Source: Liquidambar formosana (lineage: Eukaryota; Streptophyta; Magnoliopsida; Saxifragales; Altingiaceae). From it: a DNA stretch of 64,000 bases. Location: the NCBI GenBank assembly GCA_039720395.1, contig CM077827.1, positions 19,147,602 through 19,211,601 on the forward strand. Direction: 5' to 3'. Numbering within the stretch: position 1 is the first letter of the stretch; the number at the start of each line of letters is the position of its first letter. Shown piece after piece: positions 55,620 through 64,000 of this stretch. The position numbers and the translations under genes were made by a program. The notes beneath the pieces were generated by a model. The model was not told the origin of the DNA, searched no databases, and saw only the letters and a list, made by a program, of their open reading frames with translations.

Positions 55620-56624
55620 TTATAGTGATGTTAGTTCTATTGGAAATTGTGAAAGTTATAGAAGTAAAGCAATTTTTAGACACTTAAGAATCTACCATAA
55701 TCAGTTTCTACATCTTCTAGCTCCATAGTAAAGATATCGCCATCCCCTCAAGTTGCTAACAAATTGGGATAAGTAGCTTATAGCATATTGGTTATATAAG
55801 TTTCATGGTCTTAGTCAGCAAATATCTCTAGATTAGAAACATCAGTGGTTCTCCATCTTATCTTAACCCTCAACTGCCATCAATGTTTTCCAAAATTGTC
55901 ATTACTTGCTCAAATCATGTTCCTCAAGATTTAGGCGTTCAAAAATTTGGTTCAGATTTGGAGCGCTTAATAATGACGACGAGCCATCACACTATCAAAC
56001 TTAATGATTGAGCACCTCCTTCATCAGGAAAAATGGAGGTTTCTTCTCTGCACGCCACTTGCTTTGTCAAAAAAAAATAATAATGGAAATTTGAGTGATG
56101 ACTTTGGATCTAGATGTCTCCATTTCTTAAGTAGCAGATTTACAGATTTGATCGACTTTACACAGTAAAAAAATGGGAGTTTCTTAGGTGAACAGCTACA
56201 TTGTTGACCATCATGGTTTTTAGCATCACAAGTTTTAATGAAGTGAAAAAAGAAAAAAACTTGCAGATAGAAAGAGAGAAAGAGAGAAAAGCAAGGGAGA
56301 GAGAAAGGGAGAGGGAGCGGGAGAAAAAGAGGGAATGATATTTTTATTGAGAGTGTGAATATAGTACATAGGAGGGTATTTTGGTCCTAAGGATTCCTTA
56401 GTGGACCTAGGGATGCACAAGAATTTCCAAGGGACTGATGCCCACATAAGTCCTAAAATTTGGACTTGTGGCCAAAACCCCTTTATTTATAAAAGCATGA
56501 CAGTTTAGTCCCGTTGGATTATATATGCCATATCCCAACTCACAAGACAATAACAAAATTCGAAAGAACACGTCAATTTTAAGATACAAATTTGCAAAAT
56601 TGTAAACCCTAAATATCACACTTC
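55620..56624. other. intergenic sequence with a purine-rich (GA)n tract
   Basis: GA-rich low complexity at about 56268-56335. No gene recognised. Confidence 0.5.
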
Positions 56625-56955
56625 ACTGCTATGGCAATGAACTCAGGGTTGTTTGCCCACCAAATAAGATAGAACATGTAGTTTCATAATTTGCGACTCC
56701 ACTAGCAGCATGGTTCGCTTCACGAGAAATGTGAGAATATTCTATGCATTCCCTTAACCAAAGTAGTAAATTTTTGCTAGCTATTCAAAAAAACCAAAGG
56801 TTGAAAAGATTTGTTAGAAAGACTATCAAACACTACTATAGAATAACTTTCAATCCAAAGTTAATGCCAATCATAATCACATGAATATTAAGCAACAAGT
56901 ATCATGCTTATTAATTCAGCTAAAAAAGTGTGAATGCCAAACTCTTGCCATATAT
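56625..56955 (-). pseudogene. LINE/RVT_3-type RNase H remnant
   Basis: On the minus strand the translation runs through WQEFGIHTFLAELISMI, WIESYSIVVFDSLSNKSF, HRIFSHFSREANHAASGVAN and a short tail. This is the order of the RNase H domain attached to plant non-LTR retrotransposons (helix with AEL, strand with D near DS, and the HxxREAN-AADG-AN motif near the C-terminus). The final motif aspartate is changed to Ser, and several stops (for example in the VA-YSC region) break the frame. Nothing else of the LINE was seen. Confidence 0.65.
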
Positions 56956-58294
56956 AATAGGAATCTGTTACCCCTCATTGTTTTAAAACCATAGATTTTA
57001 TTATAACAATATATAAGATGGTAATAAGGGCTAATGAGTTGGTTAACCTTTGTGAGCACACCAATTTTCAACACGCGCTCGCTTATACCTGTATTTTACC
57101 TGCTTTTGGTTCTGATGGTGCTACTCCGGAGAATTAGCATATGAATAAGAGTCGCCACCTGGAAGGGTCCATGACCAATTTTGTTGACCATGTTTAGTAT
57201 TTTAATTTAATCTAGATCACCCATATATCATGCAATAATTAAAACACACAAATGACATATTAATCAAATAAACAATAAATATAATTTATACAATTCTACT
57301 ATCAAATATAAATTCGTACCTCTTAAAAATGAAATTGGTTGGTGTTCAAACCGTCCTTCAGGTCCACTGTCAATCTGGCAGCATCCCTTCCGTTGAGCTA
57401 AACAAGCTATTTCCCTTCCTTACAAATCATCTCTCTTTTATTTTCTCTCAATGCAACTTCTCTCTTTTTTATTATTTTCCTTGCCAAAACTCTACCTCCA
57501 TAAGTCTCTCTTTCTCTCTATTTTCTCTCAAAATCTCAGCATTCTCTCTTGACCATATAATTTTTTGGTGTTCTTGAACTCTCCCAAGCTCATGCTATTT
57601 ATAGGAAAGAATCAAAGTGCAAACTTATTCACTTACCTAATTTCCCCCACCATTTCCCATTTCTATCCCTTCTTGGAGTGAGTTTCTCACTTCAAAAGCA
57701 AAAAAGTTGTTAAAACAGTGAAGTTACCAGTCAATATGATATAAGTTGATAGTCAACAGAAGTTAAGTTGACAGTCATTTTGAAGCAAAACAGCAGCAGA
57801 TTTTTTTCACTTAAGATAAATGGTAGATGAATCACTTGTGGTAAATGGTGGATACACCACTTGGTAATGATGGATAAATCACTTGAGATAAATGGTAGAT
57901 ACACCACTTAGTAAATGGGAGATGAATTCATTACTACTTCAAATATTAGGTAAATGTGAGCCTATATAATTAAACTCAATTCTAAACATTGATCTAGAAA
58001 ACATTTGCTTGCATAATTTTATATACCCACATACTCTTGCCCTGACCACTCAACCACTTCAATTTTTTCTGCACTATTTTATAAACTCAATTCAACTAAC
58101 CATCAATGGAAAGTATAATAAATAAAAAGCAGACAGATTTAAGGCAAACAACACAAGAAAATACCCAATCGTGTAATCTTTTCCCCTTTGTGCATCAAAA
58201 AAACACAAATAAAGAATTTTTAAAAATTCAACCCTGGAACAACATACCCATTCCACTTATTCTCCCCCATTTTCTCAGAAAACTGGTCAGCTTC
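56956..58294. other. intergenic sequence, no gene assigned
   Basis: Contains an AATAAGAGTCGCCACCTGG block (about 57143-57161), a phrase I associate with Tat/Ogre leaders or LTRs, and a short repeat group at 57815-57915 (GATAAATGGTAGAT/ACACCACTT variants, about four copies). No coding evidence. Confidence 0.4.
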
Positions 58295-58370
58295 CATGCG
58301 ATCTAACTAATATTGTTTGATTCGGAAGACGCATCTTCAGCTACAACAAATATTCAAGTTGAAAACCCAA

Positions 58371-58400
58371 CCCCCCCCCCCCCCCCCCCAAAAAAAAAAA
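58371..58400 (+). repeat. homopolymer C then A
   Basis: A run of about 18 C followed by about 13 A. Difficult sequence where length is unreliable. Confidence 0.8.
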
Positions 58401-58518
58401 AGGAAAGAGAAGAACAAACCTACATAAAGTGAAATCAAATAGCAACTGATATTTTTGGTCATTGAGCACCAAATTGAGAAGAGGCATGACCAATCGAAAG
58501 ACGACCAAACATCATCTG

Positions 58519-58570
<52 letters not shown>
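58519..58570 (+). repeat. poly-A tract, about 52 bases
   Basis: An uninterrupted run of A, followed by CCCCC. Could be a retroposed tail or a sequencing/assembly feature. No obvious SINE or LINE precedes it. Confidence 0.85.
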
Positions 58571-58572
<2 letters not shown>

Positions 58573-58914
58573 CCCTAATAAACAAGAAAAATTGCAAGCC
58601 GATCCATTTCTGATCCAAGAAAGACACGAAGAGATAAAAGAAAATAAAAAAGATCAAAAAGCAAGAGCAGATCTATTTCTGATCCGAGAGAATGAGATAG
58701 AGGAGACACGTGAGAGAAAGGAAAGAGAAATCTTACCTTGGCCTCGAGCTGTTCTTGAGCACTGAGTGAGCAAGAGAGGACAGAGAAAACAAGGGTGTGA
58801 AAGTGAGAGCAGGCGATCTGGGAAGATGCGCCTCAGGAGAGAGCCTCTTTTTTTTTTTTTCTTTTTTTTTGTTGGATATAATTGAGAGAGACTGTGTTGT
58901 TCGCATGAACTAAA

Positions 58915-59185
58915 ATATCCATGATATATCTATGTATCTGTACCCCTTGATATGATATTTAACTGATATACCTTTATTTAACTGATATATCTTTTTGGTA
59001 AACTATCTTTACAATATTGTCGATATGTTTGATATTATTGATAAAATCTCGATATATCCATAATAACTTTTTTCTTCCACATGGTATCGTCGATATATCG
59101 AATATATTGAGATATATCCACTATATCGAAGATATATATCAACGATATCAATATATTCATTTTCTTGTTATTGCATCAAAATTAT
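58915..59185. repeat. ATATC/GATATATCC-rich degenerate repeat, left part
   Basis: Many degenerate copies of GATATATC and CGATATATCC. Resumes at 61173-61215 beyond the solo LTR, so the LTR inserted into this repeat. Confidence 0.6.
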
Positions 59186-59513
59186 TACCTCTTACTCTTT
59201 TAGTATTAATTTATATAGTTATATAAATATTTCAATTAAACTAATGGTTTAAATTAGTATTATAAAGAAGCAACTTTCATTTACTTTGTTAAAATATTCA
59301 TTCTAGCGCTCCATGTGGCACAATTTTTATACCCTACATAATACATACACGTCTAATACACATTTAAATTGCAATGTTTTGATTGTAAACAGTTTATTAG
59401 AGTCTAATCATTGTTCCCAGAGTTTCAATGAAAATATATGTGTTTAACTAACAATATCTGTCATATCTCTAAATTGTCAAAACTTTCGATTTATCTATTA
59501 ATATATCCGACAT

Positions 59514-61170
59514 TGTTGGGAATCGAACAAGAGGAAAAAATAGAAGTGCAGAATATAAAAATTTTTACTACGATTCCCAATCCCATGAATCTAACTATGC
59601 ATAACACAAAATCAAACCCTAACTACGAAGAGGGTTAGAGCACTTACAGTTTGATTGTCTTCTCCTTTTTGCTCCTAGCTTCAACTCTGAACAGCAGTGA
59701 ATGAGTAGCCGAAGTGTGCTGCCTCCAACGGTATCCACACCTAGCTAGAGTTTCAAGCCTTTTCCTTCTTCTTCCTTGTTGTTGCTAGAGGGGGAGAAGA
59801 GAGAGAGAAAAGAGAGCCTCCAAGGGGCTGGACGGCTAGGGTTTTTTTTTTGTACAAGCATCATATGCCATGTCACACATAATTGTCACTTATATAGTCC
59901 ACACTAAAGGGGCCGGCCCTAGGGGAGAACCCTTTTAGGGTTTTGTGCAATTTCCCTAAATTGCACAATAACCCCTATTGTTTACATTAAATACAAACAA
60001 GGCCTATAAAGAACTATTCTTTATTTACTAAAACCTTTTCTCTCATAGACTTTAAAGCTCTTCTTGCATGATCAGTGTGTGACCCATTGGGTACACATCA
60101 TCAAGTAGTAGGAATAGCACGAGGTGTGCACAATGAAACTCTTTCCATCTAGGGTCTAATTAGAACTCCTTCTAATTCCCTAATTGATTATAACTCTTAT
60201 ATCAATTAGGGCTTCTACTAACCATGAATAACACCTAACATATGGTTCATGGTGTTGTCTTTAATGAAGTGAATAAGTATCTATCAAAGAACCCTTCTGT
60301 TGTAGTTTCTAGGTTATAATTACATCTTTCCATTTACACAATGTCTCCAATTGAACCAATAGGACATAGAAGTCTGTCAAGTCCCTAGTTCAATTATTTT
60401 ATACTCATTCATAGATATCAACTTAATGATGAACTTATGGAAACTCCTTTCAATATTTATACTACTATGGCCATGGACTAAATGAGTTATATTATGAATG
60501 CTATATGAGACATTCTCTCTCTTTTACCTGAGAGTAATGGATTTCTTGTTGATCACTCACATGACTTTATACACATAGCAATAAGGTCAATGAACACCCT
60601 TACAGACCCCTATAAGGATCTGCACTTAGTGTTATCAAACTTTTAAAGCTACATGCATAAGACAACTATGATGTCTCAGGTCTAAGGATTACTTGTACCA
60701 CTATAACAATGAGAAACTGATTGACAGGCAGGTTAAAACTCTATTTAGTTTATCTCATATCTATGGTCACATTCAATGTACCTATTCTATTAATAGGCAC
60801 CCACCTGTTGGTTATAGTGTCTCCACACAAATAGCTTGAGACCAGCTATCCTCTTATAGAGTCAACCTAGCAAGTTCTAGTCCTATGGTTCATTACTATC
60901 CATCATAGTGAACCTTCAACTAGGAATGTTTAAGGAGTTTAGTACAGAGATATATCTATAGTCTCAAAATTACAACTCTTTGTAATTCCATATTCTCAAC
61001 TCTAACTCCATAGACATATTATGTAAATATAAATGATGCATATAAACATAATAGAATAAGCCCTTTTATTAAATCAATAATAAATGTGACATACATAAAT
61101 GAAATCAAATGATTGTTCCTAATCCCTAAACAACCATCTCCATGATTGGCTCTAGGGCATTATCCTAACA
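59514..61170 (-). mobile_element. solo LTR of the Angela-like copia family, minus strand
   Basis: 1,657 bp, reverse complement of the 5324-6975 LTR: begins TGTTGGGAATCG and ends ATTATCCTAACA on the plus strand. Neither primer-binding site nor internal sequence follows, so it is a solo LTR left by recombination between two LTRs. Flanks GACAT (59509-59513) and AATAT (61171-61175) agree at three of five positions, the two differences being transitions, consistent with an aged target duplication. It splits a region of ATATC/GATAT-rich repeats (58920-59180 and 61176-61215). Confidence 0.9.
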
Positions 61171-61175
61171 AATAT

Positions 61176-62711
61176 ATCCGTATTTTTGGACCCTTGATAT
61201 ATCTATCAATATCGATATTTAAGTCCTTGGTTGTTCGGGCATGAGATACAAATATCTCATCTTAGCCAAAGACACGCAACGTGGATGAACTGCAACCACG
61301 CAGATAAAAAAACACACACAAACGGTGTCATTTTTAGGTCATATGGGTGGGCAGCCTAAGGAGGTCACGGCTCCAATGGTGATGAGCTGTCCTTTGTCCG
61401 TTTGCAGACAATCGTTTGTAGACAAAAACATAAGACATAAAAGGAGGCCTAAACAGTGGACCATAAAAGGGAGCCTATTCTGTCCTTTTGTGGACGAACC
61501 AAAATGAGGGAACTCTTCTCTTTTACTAATGGGGAGACCCACGTGCTCTGCACGTGGTGAGGGTATATTTCTCTTTTTCTTTGGGTAAGTAAGGCCATAT
61601 TTGCCTTGCTATTTCTTTTATTGATAAGCGAAGGGGCATATTTGCTTCGCTCTTTCTTTTCTTGATAAGCAGATATTTGCCACTTCATTAAAGGGTCTTC
61701 CTCCAAGAGCTTGTGTGCAATATTTTTCACTTAAAAACTTTGCAACAAAAACCATAATATAAAAATAACATGCTTTATACAATTCAAATCCTACAACTCT
61801 CAAAGGGTAGGAAGCAAATCAACAGCTAGTTCAGAATGTGAGGCACAACTAAGCACTTCATGAAGTCCTACTTCCTCTTGGCAATATCACAATCAATTTT
61901 TCATAGAAACTAAATACCCAACAAAGTATGAAAAAATTTTCATGAATCATTCTCAATGTGGTTAAATTAGTATTTTTCTGCATATGCTAACCTACTTATT
62001 ACTATAAGAGTTGATTGAAACATTAACAATAAATGACGCTTGAATCTACAAACATAGACATTCATCTTCTCACTGCTTGTTTTCAGATGCAATGAAAATT
62101 CTTATAGTACAAAAATCACCCATTGTAATAAGATGACCAACAAAGAAAAGTATTGATTAAAAACATTATTAAAGCCGGAAAAAATGTTAACTACAATGAG
62201 CTTCTTGATTTACTAAAACTAATTTTACATGTAACTAACAACACAATAAAGTCTTTGCAACAATGAAGATATAGCGAGTGAGTCAAGGCATTTAGTCCAA
62301 CATTCTCCTCAAGGCCTTGTCCAAACCATAGAGTTGTTAAAAATTTTGATATTTTATGCTACCTTTTTTTATCAACGACTCTAAACTTTTCTTGCAATAC
62401 ATATAGGATTTCAATCAACATAAAGTTTCCTCACATGCACTCATTTCCATCAACTAAAAAGCAGAAATCAGTTACGAAATTCCTTCTCTATTCTTTTAAT
62501 AATTTTTTTGTCTAAATAGAAGATAGAAGCAAAAACGATTAAACTATAAAGCACAAAAAACCAGAAAAACCAATAATCAATCAATAACACAAAGAATCTA
62601 TCCATTTGTAGAGAAACTTTATCCAATGATATTTCAAGCACAATATTGAATTGCAAATCAATCATTGTTGTCCTATTCCACATATAGGGGAAAACAAATG
62701 AATAATTTTGA
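61176..62711. other. intergenic or intronic sequence
   Basis: No ORF with a recognisable domain. Contains the Helitron-like hairpin at 61520-61557. The right part may be intron of the ankyrin gene whose exon lies at 63153-63252, because that exon needs a downstream exon in this direction. Confidence 0.4.
61520..61557 (-). mobile_element. candidate Helitron 3' terminus, minus strand
   Basis: Perfect 8-bp stem CCACGTGC/GCACGTGG with a 3-base loop (61539-61557). On the minus strand it is followed after ten bases by TTAG and T, where a Helitron would have CTAG and T. The stem carries two CACGTG G-boxes. Confidence 0.4.
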
Positions 62712-62965
62712 TACTCCTTTCATCCCAAATTGTTTGAGCCACTTTGACTAAGCATGCATATTAAGGTGAGCTATTTAATGCGTTGTTATGTGACTCAATA
62801 ATTTTAACTTTCCAATTTTACCTTCTTACTTTATTTTGTATTATGATTGGAGTAATTGTAATTTAAAATATAGGAAGTGGCATATTGAGAAAGTGAAATA
62901 ATTTTTTGTCTTGACTAACAAACATTTTGGAAATTGTTATCAAATAAAATGGGACAGAGGGAGTA
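62712..62965. mobile_element. Stowaway-like MITE with TA target duplication
   Basis: 250 bp (62714-62963) flanked by TA. Left end CTCCTTTCATCCCAAAT and right end AAATGGGACAGAGGGAG are inverted versions of the Stowaway consensus CTCCCTCCGTCCCA with a few changes. AT-rich interior without ORF. Tc1/mariner superfamily, non-autonomous. Confidence 0.9.
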
Positions 62966-63152
62966 ATATATAGATATAGACACAAAAAGCACAGTAAGTA
63001 TAGTCGACCATATAGTCTTCCTTGTTAGGCACCTCTTCCCATCTCACTAAAAGAAAAGGTCTACACTAATATTCAACACATGCAAAAAAAGAATACATTA
63101 AGTTAAATAAATAAATAAAAACCTAACAACTGTTTGGAGAATAGAGCCTTAC
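62966..63152 (-). other. putative intron downstream of the ankyrin exon
   Basis: Follows a GTAAGG donor at 63152-63147 (minus strand). AT-rich, no coding signal. Confidence 0.5.
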
Positions 63153-63252
63153 CCAGATGAATCTTTTTGAAGTCGATCTGCTCCACATGCAAGCAATTCA
63201 AGGACACAATCTAAAGAACCCCAGCAAGCTGCCAAATGAAGTGGTGTACTCC
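63153..63252 (-). CDS. ankyrin-repeat protein, one internal exon
   Basis: Minus-strand 100-bp open segment bounded by acceptor AACTACTTAG/GG (AG at 63254-63253) and donor TCTGG/GTAAGG. Translation in phase: GSTPLHLAACWGSLDCVLEL then LACGADRLQKDSSG, a complete ankyrin repeat with the TPLHLAA helix, the LL-GAD turn and a following G. Length 2+96+2 bases keeps the frame between flanking exons. Ankyrin repeats mediate protein binding. Several plant families (XBAT-type ubiquitin ligases, membrane ankyrin proteins and others) fit, and one repeat is not enough to choose. Neighbouring exons are not identifiable in the window, so the gene probably extends beyond the right edge. Intact splice sites and no stop suggest a functional host gene. 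Confidence 0.75.
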
Positions 63253-64000
63253 CTAAGTAGTTGCAAGTAAGATGTTTATATCAATCTAATTAAAAATTAT
63301 CAAGGTAACTACAATGCATGAAAATGACCTTAATTAATATTAGTACCCCATATTCGCTTGTAGAAGCACCAACAAAAACCTCCAGAAATTCTAACACAAC
63401 TGTGATAAATCCACAGTCTCTGTGTCAAATCATGGGTAAATTAATTGGGATGTGCAATTGCCAAATGTTGGATAGCAGACACCTAATATTTTTCTCTATA
63501 CTCTATTGCCGTTTCACCAAACCCACCACTACATTACTCTACATTTTTCCTTCTATGAACCATCTACATATAATAGCATAATGTTTACATAAGCACCAAC
63601 CCTAATCTTAATTCAATTAAATGAAAATAGGTTCTCCAACATGAGATAAAACCCCAAATCAAGTTTAAAATCAGCTAGACCTATTCTCCATTTTTTTTCC
63701 TTTTTCTCTTACTTGCATCTTTCGACCTCTAAAGTTTTGCAACACCTGTAAAGTGAACACTCTAAATACCTTCTAAAATTTGACATTTTAGCACAAAACA
63801 AATTAAACTCTTACACTTTGAATTAAAATTAAATCAAAAGTACTCATTGAATTCACATAATTGTGACTTGAAGCACACTTCTACTAATTGTAATACTCAT
63901 ACTAAAACCTCTACATATCAAAAGAAAGAAAGTAGTATCAATTCCCAATGTTTTAAAACCCAGACCGAACCGGCCAATTCAACCAGTTAAACTGTTGATC
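63253..64000 (-). other. putative upstream intron, no exon seen
   Basis: AT-rich sequence upstream (minus direction) of the ankyrin exon. No further ankyrin-coding segment is visible up to the window edge. Contains no supported ORF. Confidence 0.45.

Larger units (their letters stand above)
58295..58850 (-). other. candidate 5' exons of an unidentified minus-strand gene
   Basis: On the minus strand a CT-rich segment (58850-58737) ends GAGGCCAAG/GTAAGATTT, a good donor. After 396 bp of low-complexity sequence an acceptor TTGTTGTAG is followed by an exon-like segment starting at 58340 with ATG at 58297. The ORF from that ATG is only about 25 codons. Layout resembles a non-coding first exon plus start exon, but the coding part does not continue, so it could be chance or a truncated gene. 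Confidence 0.25.

Noticed and set aside
58337..58657. 106-codon minus-strand ORF rich in Phe
   Set aside because: The Phe and Gly runs are read from poly-A and poly-C tracts.
59438..59638. 66-codon ORF at the left end of the solo LTR
   Set aside because: Spans the LTR boundary and consists of inverted LTR sequence.

Overview
This is plant nuclear DNA: AT-rich, with no bacterial-type gene organisation, and dominated by nested LTR retrotransposons, several small DNA transposons and simple repeats. The families present (Ty3/gypsy Tat-like, Ty1/copia Angela-like and SIRE-like, a Stowaway-type MITE, Helitron-like ends) and TTTAGGG motifs point to an angiosperm, probably a eudicot. I cannot name the species. 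Only one segment looks like an exon of an ordinary host gene: an ankyrin-repeat exon on the minus strand near the right edge (63153-63252).

Region 1-23048 is one Tat-like gypsy element whose 5' end lies left of the window. In order it holds a decayed RT / RNase H / second RNase H / integrase (11-3358), a first antisense gene (3615-4901, DUF7745-like), a GC-rich palindrome cluster (5042-5127), a nested Angela-like copia (5324-15328, flanked by GATGT on both sides), a second antisense gene of about seven exons (15368-18102, plant-mobile-domain-like), a second GC cluster (18387-18470), a tandem array with a 90-bp period (18751-20140) and the 3' LTR (20316 to about 23048), which carries a third GC cluster upstream of its TATA box.

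Region 23049-34911 is a pile-up. It contains a minus-strand Tat pol (23339-26970), a truncated minus-strand copia relative (LTR 27674-29327 plus leader), and the 3' part of a second, diverged Tat element: partial GC cluster, the same seven-exon antisense gene (29644-32306), GC cluster, tandem array, and a truncated LTR with its own GC cluster. Region 34912-42415 is a 5'-truncated SIRE-like copia with a degenerate gag-pol, an env-like ORF, a 349-bp inverted repeat and its 3' LTR. A gypsy remnant with LTR (42690-43374) follows.

Region 43375-64000 is gene-poor. It holds a hAT-like element with an 8-bp target duplication, a Mutator-like element with a 9-bp duplication, Helitron-like termini, a foldback repeat, a minus-strand gypsy LTR, a satellite-like tandem triplet, a LINE RNase H fragment, a minus-strand solo copia LTR (59514-61170), a Stowaway-like MITE and the ankyrin exon.

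The most unusual material is (i) the antisense two-gene module of the Tat elements, where each antisense gene and the LTR promoter has the same kind of four-part palindrome upstream, and (ii) a row of hairpins in the copia leader that share one 17-nt loop while their stems differ in sequence but still pair.
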